A DNA stretch of 64,000 bases from Rossellomorea orangium (GCF_019334305.1 NZ_JAHWGH010000017.1:1-64000), one strand, 5' to 3'; positions 7,549-17,001 are shown, counted from the stretch's first letter. Notes: generated by a model not told the origin, from the letters alone. Numbers and translations are program-made.

Positions 7549-10395
7549 TTATCGGGTTAACGCTTCTCTGATAATCCGTGATTGTTCTTTTTTGTGTACA
7601 GTCGGTTCACCTTCTGATGGACTTGAACGTCTGCGGCGGCCGACATAATGCACTTCTACACCCTCTGGTGCAATATCCCTGAGGCGTGGCTCTGCAAAGG
7701 TCCATGCGCCCATATTCTTAGGTTCTTCCTGGATCCAGACCAATTCTTTAAGGTTTGGATATCTCTCTAATATGGCAGTGATATCCCCTTTAGGAAACGG
7801 ATAGATTTCTTCGACTCTAAGAATATGCAACCAATCTTTATCTTCGATATCCTGTAGCTTCTCTTCTAAGTCGATGGCAATTTTACCACTGCATAATACA
7901 ATCCTTTCAACTGCATTCGAATCTTCCCCAAGACCCTTTTGCTCAAGGACTGGATGAAATTCACCATGTGCCAATTCTTCAGCTGTGACAGCAGCATACT
8001 GATTTCGAAGTAAGCTTTTCGGCGTCATGATGACCAGTGGTCTGACTTCATCTTTTTGTAAGATGGCAGCCTGACGCCTTAAGATATGGAAATATTGACC
8101 GGCTGTTGAACAGTTAGCGACAGTCCAGTTATATTCGCCACCAAGCTGTAAGAATCTCTCCAGGCGGGCACTTGAGTGTTCAGGACCCTGTCCTTCATAT
8201 CCATGCGGGAGAAGCATGACAAGACCTGTTTTTTGGCCCCATTTTGCACGTCCGGCTGAAATGAATTGATCAAACATCACTTGTGCCATATTTGAGAAAT
8301 CTCCAAATTGCGCTTCCCATAGAACCAGTGTTTCAGGAGCAAACACATTGTACCCATATTCATATCCGACAACCGCGGTTTCAGTAAGAGGGCTGTTGTG
8401 CACGACAAAAGATGCGTGGCTATCCTTGAGATTGTGTAAGGGAATATATTCCTCACCTGATTTCTCATCATGAAGCACCAGATGGCGCTGAGCGAATGTC
8501 CCCCTCTCAGAGTCCTGACCAGTCAACCGGATTGGGGTACCATCCTTTAAAATCGAAGCAAAAGCAAGAGTTTCTGCATGGGCCCAATCGATTTTCCCTT
8601 TTCCTTCAAATACCTGACTGCGTCTCTTTAATATGCGCTCTAATTTCTTGAACACATTAAAGCCATCCGGCCATTCAAGCAATTCACTGTTCAGCCCTTC
8701 CAGCTTATCGAAATCGACGCTTGTATTGATTTCCGGCAGTCCATTCGCTACATACTCAGGAGGAGCAAGAACTGTATCGGGATCATCGTCCTTCGCAGGC
8801 ACCTTTTCATACGCCGCTTTTAATTCTTCTTCAATTTCAGTATCCATCTTTTCGATTTCTTCTTCTTTTAAAATCCCCTCGGAGATAAGCTTATCTGCAT
8901 ACATCTTCTTCACATTCGGGTGATTCTGAATGATTGAATACATCAAAGGATTCGTCACCATCGGTTCATCCATTTCATTGTGACCAAAACGGCGGTAACC
9001 GATTAGATCAATGACAAAATCTTTTCCAAATGTTTTACGATATTCATAGGCAAGGACTGCAGCTGCGAGACAGGCTTCTGGATCATCTGCATTGACGTGC
9101 ACGATAGGCACCTCGAAACCTTTTGCAGTATCAGATGCATACTTTGTCGAACGTGAATCACGGCTTTCAGTTGTGAAGCCAATCATATTGTTCGCGATAA
9201 GATGAATTGAGCCACCAGTATTATAACCTCTCAGTTGACTCATATTTAATGTCTCTGCTACCACACCCTGGCCAGGAAATGCCGCATCTCCATGAATCAT
9301 CACTGCATATGATGATTCAGGTGACTGCTCAGGATATCCTCTGTCTTCACGGACTTCCTGAGCTGCACGGGTATATCCTGCAACGATCGGGCTCACGACC
9401 TCCAAATGACTTGGATTGTTGGCAAGCGTCACCCTTGCACGTGCCGTAGGTGACTGTTGGGGAGATATTTCCCTGTCTGCTCCCAGATGATACTTGACGT
9501 CTCCTGTCCAGCCAAAGGTGATTCCGATGGAACCTTCAGAAGGTATTAAATCCTTGCTTGGTGCATGCTGGAATTCTGCAAAGATCATTTCATACGGCTT
9601 ACCGATCACATGTGCCAATACGTTTAAGCGTCCCCGATGGGCCATTCCAATGTTGACCGTTTTAGCTCCAGATTCAACAGAATAACGGATCATCTCGTCA
9701 AGAAGTGGAACCATTGTATCCAATCCTTCAATCGAGAAGCGCTTTTGTCCTACGAATGTACGATGAACATATTTTTCAAATCCATCCACTTGAGCAAGGC
9801 GCTTTAACAATGCGACTTTTTTATCCTTTGATAGAGGAGCGAAATAGGATTCCGATTCAATCTTTTCCCTTAACCAGTTCTTTTCTTCAAGTTCATGCAC
9901 ATGAGCATATTCAAAAGCTAATTTATTTGTATAGACTTGTCTTAAATGATTGATCGCCTCGAGCCCATCCTTAATATGGGAAGGTGCATTCGGACATAAG
10001 AAATCAACCGGGATCTGCTTTAGATCTTCTTCGGTCAGGTTGAACTCCGAAAGTTCGATTCTTCTAGTATCCTTATTCCGATCATTCAGGGGATTAATAT
10101 CCGCAGCCAAATGACCATATGTACGAATATTATCTGCTAATTTAACCGCAGCCACCATTTTGCTCAGAGCGGTTGGCTGTTCTGGTAATGTGAATGACGA
10201 ATCACCGTGTTGAGCGCTAGCGATGACCTTGACATCTTCAACGGTGGGAGGTCCCCATTGTTCAAATAATTCCTTCAGCTCAGGATCTACCTCAGTTGGA
10301 TCTTCAAGGAATTGTTCATAAACCTCCATCACATAACCCAGGTTTGGTCCGTAAAACGATTGCCACGGTTCCCCATGTGCAGATTGCTTTTTCAT
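7549..10395 (-). CDS. odhA: 2-oxoglutarate dehydrogenase E1 component
   Basis: A 948-residue thiamine-diphosphate enzyme that decarboxylates 2-oxoglutarate and transfers the succinyl unit to the E2 lipoyl group. Visible are the substrate-binding [14 protein letters not shown] (near 245), the ThDP/Mg motif starting [10 protein letters not shown] (about 365) and the C-terminal transketolase-like pyrimidine domain with DSERGTF and [13 protein letters not shown]. The length equals that of B. subtilis OdhA. The ATG follows TTGGAGG by nine bases. It is first gene of odhAB; a cre-like site lies about 110 bases upstream, suggesting carbon catabolite control. Confidence 0.97.
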   Translation of the reverse strand: MKKQSAHGEPWQSFYGPNLGYVMEVYEQFLEDPTEVDPELKELFEQWGPPTVEDVKVIASAQHGDSSFTLPEQPTALSKMVAAVKLADNIRTYGHLAADINPLNDRNKDTRRIELSEFNLTEEDLKQIPVDFLCPNAPSHIKDGLEAINHLRQVYTNKLAFEYAHVHELEEKNWLREKIESESYFAPLSKDKKVALLKRLAQVDGFEKYVHRTFVGQKRFSIEGLDTMVPLLDEMIRYSVESGAKTVNIGMAHRGRLNVLAHVIGKPYEMIFAEFQHAPSKDLIPSEGSIGITFGWTGDVKYHLGADREISPQQSPTARARVTLANNPSHLEVVSPIVAGYTRAAQEVREDRGYPEQSPESSYAVMIHGDAAFPGQGVVAETLNMSQLRGYNTGGSIHLIANNMIGFTTESRDSRSTKYASDTAKGFEVPIVHVNADDPEACLAAAVLAYEYRKTFGKDFVIDLIGYRRFGHNEMDEPMVTNPLMYSIIQNHPNVKKMYADKLISEGILKEEEIEKMDTEIEEELKAAYEKVPAKDDDPDTVLAPPEYVANGLPEINTSVDFDKLEGLNSELLEWPDGFNVFKKLERILKRRSQVFEGKGKIDWAHAETLAFASILKDGTPIRLTGQDSERGTFAQRHLVLHDEKSGEEYIPLHNLKDSHASFVVHNSPLTETAVVGYEYGYNVFAPETLVLWEAQFGDFSNMAQVMFDQFISAGRAKWGQKTGLVMLLPHGYEGQGPEHSSARLERFLQLGGEYNWTVANCSTAGQYFHILRRQAAILQKDEVRPLVIMTPKSLLRNQYAAVTAEELAHGEFHPVLEQKGLGEDSNAVERIVLCSGKIAIDLEEKLQDIEDKDWLHILRVEEIYPFPKGDITAILERYPNLKELVWIQEEPKNMGAWTFAEPRLRDIAPEGVEVHYVGRRRRSSPSEGEPTVHKKEQSRIIREALTR

Positions 10396-10861
10396 TGTGA
10401 AAAACCTCCAACTATTTTGCCAGTTAGTATAATTTGGGTATCATGTATTCTTACAGTTCACTTATCGTTTTTCATTATGCAAGAATAGTAATTTTTACTG
10501 CATTAAAACGCTTACAAGGACATTTTATCACTGTGCAGTGGTAAGATAAAGTCTTTATAACAAATTTCTCAAAATTTTGTTTTCCACATTTCACATGCGG
10601 CTATTACTTATATTCCCATAATAAACATTGGGAAAACCCTTTCTTAAATCGACTATTCTGAAATAATATTCTATTAAGCGCTTTCTCTTTCACCTTCTTG
10701 TATCCCGTGAGGGTACTTTTTTCATAAACCATCTTACTACTGTTACCTAAAAAAACCAAATATTTTTTGCTGATTTCATGTATTTTTTATTTTGTTAGAA
10801 ATTTATAGAGTGATAGATACAGATTTTTAGGTTGCTGGCCGCATCTTCCTCTTGAAAAATG
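10396..10861. other. Divergent intergenic region between odhA and the Hsp20-like gene
   Basis: A 466-base AT-rich spacer without a convincing ORF. It holds the cre-like site at 10503, a weaker cre-like AAGCGCTTTC at 10676-10690, and a small bulged hairpin with a T-run at 10700-10722 on the plus strand, which has no gene before it. I could not fix the odhA promoter; TATACT near 10430 (minus strand) is a candidate -10 with a poor -35. Confidence 0.5.
10503..10516. promoter_or_regulatory. Candidate cre site (CcpA operator) upstream of odhAB
   Basis: TTAAAACGCTTACA fits the consensus TGWAANCGNTNWCA at 13 of 14 positions; the only mismatch is T for G at position 2. It is 108 bases before the odhA start codon. 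CcpA-dependent glucose repression of TCA-cycle genes is known in Bacillus; direct action at this site is inference. Confidence 0.55.
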
Positions 10862-10890
10862 AACTCATCGCCCACCCATTGCATAGTATA
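10862..10890 (+). promoter_or_regulatory. Candidate sigma-K promoter of the Hsp20-like spore gene
   Basis: AAC at 10862-10864 is followed after 17 bases by CATAGTATA (10882-10890), which fits the sigma-K pattern AC-N16/17-CATANNNTA. It lies 48 bases before the start codon at 10938. Confidence 0.55.
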
Positions 10891-10937
10891 AAACTAAAAG
10901 CAAATCAACCAATACAGTTTAAAGTGAGGTGGTTCAC

Positions 10938-11453
10938 ATGTTCCCATGGAGTTTATTTCCTTTCAATAAAGGTATGAAAGATCAAATGAACCAGATGAAC
11001 CCGAAAGAAATGGATTCCTATATACAAGGAATGATGCAGAAAATGTTCCCTGGCGGTTGGGAGAGCATGATGAATCCTAATGATATGATGAATGGGGCTC
11101 AATCCTTCATGAACCCTATGGGGAATCAGGGGCAAAAAGAGAAGAATGAGAAAGGATACCATTCCCACTCCTCATCCATTCCAGTAACTGTCTTTGAAAC
11201 ATTTGAAGATATTTATATACGTTTTCATATTCCGAACGAAGAATGGATGAAACACCTGAAAATCTTCCACACCTCCAACCAGGCAATCATAGAAAACATC
11301 CCGGGGAGTGAAGAAAGACAAGTGATCACTCTTCCTTGTTTAGTAAAGAAAAAAGGGGCTGTGGCTCAGTTCAAGGAAGGAATCCTGGAGCTCAGGATCC
11401 CTAAGAGCATTGATATGCAGTACACAGAAATAGACGTCTCAGAAAAATATTGA
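10938..11453 (+). CDS. Hsp20/alpha-crystallin-like spore protein (GerT-like)
   Basis: A 171-residue protein. Residues 1-75 are Met/Asn/Gln-rich (PFNKG, MNPMGNQGQ) and probably disordered; residues 80-171 form an alpha-crystallin-like beta-sandwich (VTVFETFEDIYIRFHIP, then GILELRIPK near the end, the usual Hsp20 closing strand). B. subtilis GerT, a coat-associated germination protein encoded not far from odhAB, has this plan, so a coat role is likely but unproven. The ATG at 10938 follows GAGGTGG by six bases; an upstream in-frame GTG overlaps that site and was rejected. A sigma-K-like promoter supports late mother-cell expression. Confidence 0.65.
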   Translation: MFPWSLFPFNKGMKDQMNQMNPKEMDSYIQGMMQKMFPGGWESMMNPNDMMNGAQSFMNPMGNQGQKEKNEKGYHSHSSSIPVTVFETFEDIYIRFHIPNEEWMKHLKIFHTSNQAIIENIPGSEERQVITLPCLVKKKGAVAQFKEGILELRIPKSIDMQYTEIDVSEKY

Positions 11454-11466
11454 GACGTCTATATAT
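11430..11466. terminator. Hairpin between convergent genes
   Basis: A 12-bp perfect stem ATAGACGTCTCA/TGAGACGTCTAT with a 9-base loop overlaps the stop codon of the Hsp20-like gene. The tail (ATATATG) is a poor U-tract. It may serve both convergent transcripts. Confidence 0.6.
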
Positions 11467-11477
11467 GAAGTGAATAT

Positions 11478-12887
11478 TCATCGGACGTATTTAAGGGATA
11501 GCCGGATAACAGTTCCATCTGGTTGGTTTCTAAAGGCAGTGATGTATCCCTCATAGTTTTGGATTAGTTTTGATGCAATGGCCAATCCCAGTCCATATCC
11601 GCCCTTTTCCCGGCTTCTCGCCTTATCTACGCGGTAGAAACGATCAAAAATCTTAGGGAGATCTTCTTCCGGAATACCGATCCCCTCATCCTTTACCTCT
11701 ACGATTAGTTCCCCCTGATGATCCGAAAGCTTCACTTCGATGGTGGAATGTTCATCTGAATACTTTACGGCGTTATCCAGGAGGATGATCATGATCTGCT
11801 CCAGATGCCGTGGCATGATGGCAACCAAAGCTTCCCGGTCTAATTCATCCAAGGATGCGAACGTATAGTTCTTATGAAGGAATCTAAAGTCCCTTATCAC
11901 TTTATCCACTACTTTCTGAACGTTCGCACGGGCATTTTCCAGATCGAAATTTTCCCGGTCCGCCCTTGAGAGCTCCAGCAATTCACCCACAAGGCGCTTC
12001 ACTCTTTCCAGTTCTTCTAATGATACTTGTAAAGATTCCTCCAGGATGGTTGGATCTTTTTTTCCCCAGCGGTTCAGTAAAGCAAGATGCCCTTCAAGTA
12101 CCTGGATGGGGGTTCTCAATTCATGGGAAGCATCTTCCACGAATTGCTGTTGTTGTTGAAAGGATTTTTCGATTTGGCTCATCATCTTATTGAAGATCTG
12201 TGACAAATCACTGATTTCATCATGAGCCTTGACGATCTCGACTCTTTCATGAAACCCTTTCCGTTCAATCGATCTCATCGTTTCGGAAAGCTTATTCAAT
12301 GGTCGAACAAAGCTTTTCGCCATGAAATAACCAACGACTGCGCTGATCAGGAGTGCCAAAATACCAGTTATAGTCATCATCCAGAAAAGGTTTTTCTTAA
12401 TCTTTTCATAACGGTTCAACGGCTGAATGATTTCTACATATCCATTGAACTCGCTTGATTGAATCGATGAGCGTCCGATAAGCATCTTTTTCCCCTCGGA
12501 TTCTATCAATGCCACAGATTTGGACTTTGCCTGCTGAAAGGGTACATAAAATGAAGCTTCATTTTCCCCTTTGATTTCCAACACTTGATCCCCTTGGTGA
12601 TCCAAAATCCTTATTGTCTGGTCCTTTTCTGCAATTTGTTTCATCAAGTCCCGGCTATCATAAATGTCCTGAAGCTGAATATTGGGTCCTCTTTGTTTAA
12701 AAAATACAGAAATTTCATCCAATACCCGTTCAAAATTGTTTTCCTCTTCATCAAGCATCCATTTATTGATTGCATGATATTGAAAGAAACTGAACAGAAA
12801 AAATGCAAGGAATATGGCTGAGCCCGCGGCCAGAGCCCACTTCAGCTTAAGTGATGAAGGGTTCAAACGATTGAGGAATGTATTCAT
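11478..12887 (-). CDS. Sensor histidine kinase, ArlS/YkoH type
   Basis: A 469-residue membrane kinase. Order: TM1 about 17-37, an extracellular sensing loop of about 130 residues, TM2 about 166-190, HAMP about 190-240, dimerisation domain with phospho-His255 in DASHELRTP, and an ATPase domain with N-box DNAVKYS (371), G1 DEGIGI (400), F-box FDRFYR and G2 GGYGLGLA (429). The stretch FVEDASHELRTPIQVLEGHL followed by NRWGKKDP closely matches staphylococcal ArlS and B. subtilis YkoH. Its ATG overlaps the stop codon of the regulator by four bases, so the two are translationally coupled. The signal sensed is unknown. Confidence 0.9.
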   Translation of the reverse strand: MNTFLNRLNPSSLKLKWALAAGSAIFLAFFLFSFFQYHAINKWMLDEEENNFERVLDEISVFFKQRGPNIQLQDIYDSRDLMKQIAEKDQTIRILDHQGDQVLEIKGENEASFYVPFQQAKSKSVALIESEGKKMLIGRSSIQSSEFNGYVEIIQPLNRYEKIKKNLFWMMTITGILALLISAVVGYFMAKSFVRPLNKLSETMRSIERKGFHERVEIVKAHDEISDLSQIFNKMMSQIEKSFQQQQQFVEDASHELRTPIQVLEGHLALLNRWGKKDPTILEESLQVSLEELERVKRLVGELLELSRADRENFDLENARANVQKVVDKVIRDFRFLHKNYTFASLDELDREALVAIMPRHLEQIMIILLDNAVKYSDEHSTIEVKLSDHQGELIVEVKDEGIGIPEEDLPKIFDRFYRVDKARSREKGGYGLGLAIASKLIQNYEGYITAFRNQPDGTVIRLSLKYVR

Positions 12888-13564
12888 GTCCTCATCACAT
12901 AACCCGTCCCACGTACCGTTTGGATATAGCTATCTTCGCCAGGTGAATCAATTTTATTCCTTAAATACCTCACATACACATCCACGACGTTCGTTTCTAC
13001 TTCAGTGTCATACCCCCATACCTTGTTCAGAAGAACTTCTCGGGTCAACACAATATTCTTGTTTTCCAAAAAGGCGAGTAAAAGGTCATATTCCCTCTTC
13101 GTCACCTCAATTTCTTCTTCAAGCTTAAAAACCTGTCTGGACTCTTTGTGTACAGTGATATCCCGGAAATGAAAGGTAGTCTGGGTGACCACCGTTTCCT
13201 CTTTTATTGCACGCCTGAATACGGCCCTGAGTCTAGCTAACAATTCTTCAATTGCAAAAGGTTTGACAATATAATCATCCGCCCCGCTGTCAAGCCCTGA
13301 TACACGGTCCATTACACTGTCCCTTGCCGTTATCATGAGTATGGGAATGGACTTCACTTGACGTATTCTCCTGCAAACTTCCAGACCATTCAAACCTGGG
13401 AGCATCAAGTCCAACAGGATGATGTCCCACTCCTCTTCCAGTGACTTTTCCAAACCATCCCTTCCGTCATATGCGAGACCCACATCATAACCCTCATATT
13501 TAAGTTCCAGTTCGATAAAACGGGATAGATTTTTTTCATCTTCAATGACCAAGATCCTTTTCAT
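12884..13564 (-). CDS. OmpR-family response regulator, ArlR/YkoG type
   Basis: A 226-residue regulator with a receiver domain (acidic pair in IEDE at 8-10, phospho-Asp52 in LLDLMLPG, Thr79 and Lys101 in VKPF) and a C-terminal winged helix (about 130-226) with the conserved KREYDLL, VDVYVRYLR and RGTGYV. It is the upstream partner of the kinase at 11478, overlapping it by four bases. The ribosome site is AGCAGGTGA. DNA targets are not predictable from the sequence. Confidence 0.93.
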   Translation of the reverse strand: MKRILVIEDEKNLSRFIELELKYEGYDVGLAYDGRDGLEKSLEEEWDIILLDLMLPGLNGLEVCRRIRQVKSIPILMITARDSVMDRVSGLDSGADDYIVKPFAIEELLARLRAVFRRAIKEETVVTQTTFHFRDITVHKESRQVFKLEEEIEVTKREYDLLLAFLENKNIVLTREVLLNKVWGYDTEVETNVVDVYVRYLRNKIDSPGEDSYIQTVRGTGYVMRT

Positions 13565-13594
13565 ACAATCACCTGCTCTAAAGCTTCTTACATG

Positions 13595-13720
13595 TTATTT
13601 TAGTTTACTTTTATTAAAAATAAAATCATTAAGGGCATGGAATATTTCGATACCTTGATAAGTCATTAAGGTAATGGCGGTAAAACTGAAAAATAAAACA
13701 GGAATAATTCGAATCCACAT
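13595..13720 (-). CDS. 41-residue membrane peptide upstream of the two-component system
   Basis: The ATG at 13720 has an ideal ribosome site, AAAGGGAGGTT, six bases upstream. A longer in-frame extension to 13813 lacks such a site and is probably not used. The peptide begins MWIRIIPVLFFSFTAITLM, a single hydrophobic helix (about 4-22), followed by an amphipathic, lysine-ended tail. It lies 31 bases upstream of the response-regulator gene on the same strand, so co-transcription is plausible. A role as a small accessory or inhibitor of the adjacent kinase is speculation. Confidence 0.6.
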   Translation of the reverse strand: MWIRIIPVLFFSFTAITLMTYQGIEIFHALNDFIFNKSKLK

Positions 13721-13911
13721 GGTTCTAACCTCCCTTTTATCAATACATTCATTTTCCTCTTCCATCATTAAAATGAAATGAGAAAAGGGTGAATTTTTAT
13801 TAAGAGATACCATTGTTTACATAATAAAATTATAGGTGATTAAATTCGTAGTATGAAATAACCTTGTTTGAAGAAAATAAGCTCTGTAGAAACGAGAATG
13901 AGGTGCACGAA

Positions 13912-15132
13912 ATGGAAAGCAAGAAAAAGTTGGATTTATTTGCATTATCATCTATTCCTTTAGTTATGACACTTGGGAATTCCATGTTAATTCCTGTTCT
14001 CCCTCAATTGGAAAGAGAATTGAAGATTTCTGGCTTTCAATCAAGTCTGATCATCACGGTCTATTCGATTATTGCAATTCTTTGCATTCCCATAGCGGGA
14101 TTTTTGTCCGATCGCTTCGGCAGAAAGAAAATATTGATCCCTAGTCTCATCATTGCTGGAATTGGTGGAATACTTTGCGGTTTTGCGTCCATTTATGGAT
14201 CAAATGCCTATTTCTTTGTGATCATCGGCAGGGTCATACAAGGGATAGGTGCAGCAGGAGCCTTTCCGGTCGTCATTCCAACAGTTGGGGATTTGTATGA
14301 AGATGATGATCAGATAACCAAAGGGCTGGGACTGATTGAAACGTCAAATACGTTTGGTAAAGTATTGAGTCCGATATTAGGCGCTTTATTTGCTGCCTGG
14401 ATCTGGTACATTCCTTTTTTTTCAATCCCTCTCTTTTCAACACTTTCAATTGTTCTGATCCTTTTCATGGTAAAAGTGCCTCCTAAAAAAGGGGAAGAGG
14501 CAAAACAGTCTATCAAAGAGTTCATCCACGAAGTTAAGGTGGTCCTTAAAAAAGAAAAGAAATGGATTTTTGGTATCTTTATCATCGGTATCCTTTCTAT
14601 GTTCATTTTATTTGGATTTCTGTATTATTTATCAACCCGACTGGAACAGGCTTATCATATCAACGGGATCATAAAAGGTCTGTATCTGGCCGTACCCCTA
14701 CTATTTTTATGCTTGACCTCATACATTACGGGGAAATTAATTGGTAAGAGCAAAAATAAAATGAAGTGGGTCATTGTATTAGGTTCCTTAATGAGCTCTA
14801 TTGCATTTCTCCCTCTATTATTCAGCGAAGGTAAATGGGTGATAATAGGCATCTTTTCTATTGCAGGAATTGGCATGGGGGCAGCATTGCCTTGTCTGGA
14901 TGCATTGATTACAGAAGGTATCGAAAAAGAACATCGTGGAACAGTAACCTCGATTTACAGTTCCATGAGGTTTACGGGAGTCGCCCTTGGCCCTCCGATA
15001 GTGGCATTGATTGAACCGATGACCATTTTTATCATTTTTATTATTCTCAGCATTTTTTCGTGTCTCATCGGGATGTTTCTCATTAAAATTCCGGTTTCAG
15101 ATCCGCATTCACTTTCAACGAGAAAGGCATGA
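13912..15132 (+). CDS. MFS transporter, DHA1-type multidrug efflux
   Basis: A 406-residue, 12-helix major facilitator. The loop 2-3 signature GFLSDRFGRKK is near residue 77, and motif C-like GAAGAF near 122 marks a drug:H+ antiporter. A charged cytoplasmic loop (KKGEEAKQSIKEF) separates the two six-helix halves. I chose ATG 13912, six bases after GAGGTG, over an upstream TTG at 13864 that would add 16 hydrophilic residues. It is monocistronic and ends at a hairpin terminator. The substrate cannot be assigned. Confidence 0.88.
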   Translation: MESKKKLDLFALSSIPLVMTLGNSMLIPVLPQLERELKISGFQSSLIITVYSIIAILCIPIAGFLSDRFGRKKILIPSLIIAGIGGILCGFASIYGSNAYFFVIIGRVIQGIGAAGAFPVVIPTVGDLYEDDDQITKGLGLIETSNTFGKVLSPILGALFAAWIWYIPFFSIPLFSTLSIVLILFMVKVPPKKGEEAKQSIKEFIHEVKVVLKKEKKWIFGIFIIGILSMFILFGFLYYLSTRLEQAYHINGIIKGLYLAVPLLFLCLTSYITGKLIGKSKNKMKWVIVLGSLMSSIAFLPLLFSEGKWVIIGIFSIAGIGMGAALPCLDALITEGIEKEHRGTVTSIYSSMRFTGVALGPPIVALIEPMTIFIIFIILSIFSCLIGMFLIKIPVSDPHSLSTRKA

Positions 15133-15136
15133 CCAA

Positions 15137-15163
15137 AGAACGGAGCCAAGGCTCCGTTCTTTA
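15137..15163 (+). terminator. Intrinsic terminator after the MFS gene
   Basis: A perfect stem AACGGAGCC/GGCTCCGTT with a two-base loop is followed by CTTTAT. Confidence 0.75.
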
Positions 15164-15261
15164 TAGCGTTCCACCACATTCCCTACCGTATATGGTTTAT
15201 TTTTTTCATATCGTGGTAGATATAACCATAAATATGGAAGAGAAGCAAAGGGGGAATAAGT

Positions 15262-15438
15262 ATGACGTGGGTCATTGTAATCGTTTCTTTCTTTATCCTG
15301 CTCACCCTGTCGGAAGAGATGGTTTATTATTTTTTGCGGAAAAGAATCATGGAGAATCCATCTAAAGAGGATAATACTGAAGGTAAAATGAAAGAATGGT
15401 TCTATAAAGTGAAATTAAAGCTGAATCATCCCCAATAA
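15262..15438 (+). CDS. 58-residue single-pass membrane peptide
   Basis: The ATG follows AAAGGGGGAA by four bases. The peptide is MTWVIVIVSFFILLTLSEEM then a basic, charged tail of about 38 residues. One transmembrane helix (2-18) would leave the Lys-rich tail (KRIMENPSKED...KVKLKLNHPQ) in the cytoplasm. A strong terminator follows. I do not recognise the family. Ribosome site, terminator and a sensible topology together make it a likely gene. Confidence 0.65.
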   Translation: MTWVIVIVSFFILLTLSEEMVYYFLRKRIMENPSKEDNTEGKMKEWFYKVKLKLNHPQ

Positions 15439-15458
15439 CCTGAATACATATACAGACT

Positions 15459-15490
15459 GGCAGAGAAATTTTTCTCTGCCTCTTTTTTTG
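15459..15490 (+). terminator. Intrinsic terminator after the 58-aa gene
   Basis: Stem GGCAGAGAAA/TTTCTCTGCC with a tiny loop, then TCTTTTTTT. Confidence 0.93.
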
Positions 15491-15900
15491 AATGATCTTT
15501 TTTCCTCCATTTACACCTTCTCACCCTAAAGGATACTGATCAATATCTATACTCACAGTTTTCTCAAACCTAAAAAAAGAAGACAAAAGCTTCAGCAAGG
15601 CTTTTGTCTTCAAAGGAAAGAAATTAGAATGGGTCTTACATAATAAAGATTTAAACAGATTGAGAAAGCTACCCCACTTTCCATTCTGTTTAGGGAGTGA
15701 TAAATCCTTATTCATAAGCAAGATTCATTGTATCTTTCAAAAAAGTGAACTCTATTAAAACAAGATTAAAATTTGATGAGAAAATACCTTTTTGACCGTG
15801 AAGTCCTTAATCAAAAGGAAACAGAACATCGGGTTTTATGATATGATGTAGAAGAATTCAGAATGTTATAATACATTCTCATGCTTGAAAGGATGAAAAA
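15491..15900. other. Intergenic region with an orphan minus-strand terminator
   Basis: No plus-strand gene lies here before pxpA. On the minus strand a good terminator at 15572-15611 ends a transcript whose upstream part (15612 to about 15760) has no recognised gene. A 66-codon ORF (15521-15721) runs through the terminator and lacks a ribosome site. Either a small RNA or a short peptide gene could be encoded. Confidence 0.4.
15572..15611 (-). terminator. Intrinsic terminator, minus strand, no assigned gene
   Basis: A perfect 12-bp stem GAAGACAAAAGC/GCTTTTGTCTTC is followed on the minus strand by TTTTTTTA. Confidence 0.8.
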
Positions 15901-16629
15901 ATGAAAATCGATTTAAATTGTGATTTAGGAGAAAGCTTTGGTGCATATACAATTGGTAAAGATGAAGACATGATGAATTATGTCACCTCTGTTAATATCG
16001 CTTGTGGTTTTCATGCAGGTGATCCCCTTGTAATGAAACATACTGTAACAAATGCCATGAAGCATAATGTGAAAATCGGCGCCCATCCGGGACTGCCTGA
16101 CATTCAAGGCTTTGGCAGGAGAATGATGCATATTTCACCTGAAGAGGCTTATGCTCTTATTCAATATCAAATGGGTGCTCTTTACGCCTTTGTAGAGGCA
16201 CAGGGAGGTGTTTTATCTCATGTGAAGCCTCATGGTGCTTTATACAATATGGCTGCGAAGGATTTCGCACTGGCTAAATCGATTGCTGAAGCCGTATATG
16301 ACTTTGACCCGTCCCTCACTCTATTTGGTCTATCTCAAAGTGAATTAACAAGAGCAGGTGATGAAGTCGGTTTACATGTCGCTCATGAAGTTTTTGCAGA
16401 TCGAGCCTATCAATCAGACGGTTCATTGACTCCTCGCTCTCTTCCACATTCAGTTCTTCATGATGAGAACGAAGTAGAAAAACAGGTCCTTCGTATGGTG
16501 GAAAAACAAGAAGTGATGTCAATTGATGGTAAAATCGTATCCATCCAGGCAGACACCGTTTGTCTACACGGGGATAACGAAGCAGCTCTATCCCTCGCTA
16601 AACGTTTATATAATAAGTTAAGGGTATGA
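15901..16629 (+). CDS. pxpA: 5-oxoprolinase subunit PxpA (LamB/YcsF family)
   Basis: A 242-residue protein with the family hallmarks: LNCDLGESFG at 4-13, NIACGFHAGDP near 34-44, GAHPGLPD near 60 and HVKPHGALYN near 102. In PxpABC it opens the ring of 5-oxo-L-proline, with PxpBC supplying the ATP-dependent phosphorylation. Here neither pxpB nor pxpC lies beside it; the neighbours are unrelated and a weak terminator follows. The ATG has GAAAGGATG just upstream. The partner genes are presumably elsewhere in the genome. Confidence 0.92.
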   Translation: MKIDLNCDLGESFGAYTIGKDEDMMNYVTSVNIACGFHAGDPLVMKHTVTNAMKHNVKIGAHPGLPDIQGFGRRMMHISPEEAYALIQYQMGALYAFVEAQGGVLSHVKPHGALYNMAAKDFALAKSIAEAVYDFDPSLTLFGLSQSELTRAGDEVGLHVAHEVFADRAYQSDGSLTPRSLPHSVLHDENEVEKQVLRMVEKQEVMSIDGKIVSIQADTVCLHGDNEAALSLAKRLYNKLRV

Positions 16630-16631
16630 TA

Positions 16632-16652
16632 CAGGGCGCATATGCCCTTTTC
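16632..16652 (+). terminator. Weak hairpin terminator after pxpA
   Basis: A five-bp stem AGGGC/GCCCT around GCATAT is followed by TTTTC. It is short, so read-through into the next genes is likely. Confidence 0.5.
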
Positions 16653-16707
16653 ATCCCTTTCACTAATTGGGATTCAATAGGTTAGTGGTGGATATGGAGG
16701 GTTTTAC

Positions 16708-17001
16708 ATGAACAAGACAATACTTTTAAAAGGATTTAGGTGGATTTTTATCTTTATAGTCGGATTCGTCATTGTGATTTACTCGTACAAGCGGGTCCTA
16801 TTGCATTCCGGTATAGAGTCAACCATTCATACCGTTTCCCCCCGGTCCACGATTGTGGGAATCATTCAAACTCATACAACAACCACAAATAAAAAAATCT
16901 ATAAGGCTCTTTATAAAACAACAGAGGGAAAGTGTTTCAATGCTACATTTGAGCGGAAAAGCTACACGATCATTGAAAATCGTGAATCACCTTGTCAGTA
17001 A
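16708..17001 (+). CDS. Small membrane-anchored protein, function unknown
   Basis: A 97-residue protein with GGAGGG seven bases before the ATG. Residues 9-27 form one transmembrane helix (basic N-terminus in), leaving about 65 residues outside. The outer part is Thr/Lys-rich, with two cysteines (KCFNA and the terminal SPCQ) that could pair. It precedes the RNA-ligase-fold gene by 14 bases, so the two are probably co-transcribed. I do not recognise a family. Confidence 0.6.
   Translation: MNKTILLKGFRWIFIFIVGFVIVIYSYKRVLLHSGIESTIHTVSPRSTIVGIIQTHTTTTNKKIYKALYKTTEGKCFNATFERKSYTIIENRESPCQ

Noticed and set aside
12814-13128. 104-codon plus-strand ORF opposite the two-component genes
   Set aside because: It is a shadow of the kinase and regulator reading frames without a ribosome site.
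15521-15721. 66-codon minus-strand ORF as a protein gene
   Set aside because: It runs through a strong terminator and lacks a ribosome site; only the transcript itself is kept as a candidate.
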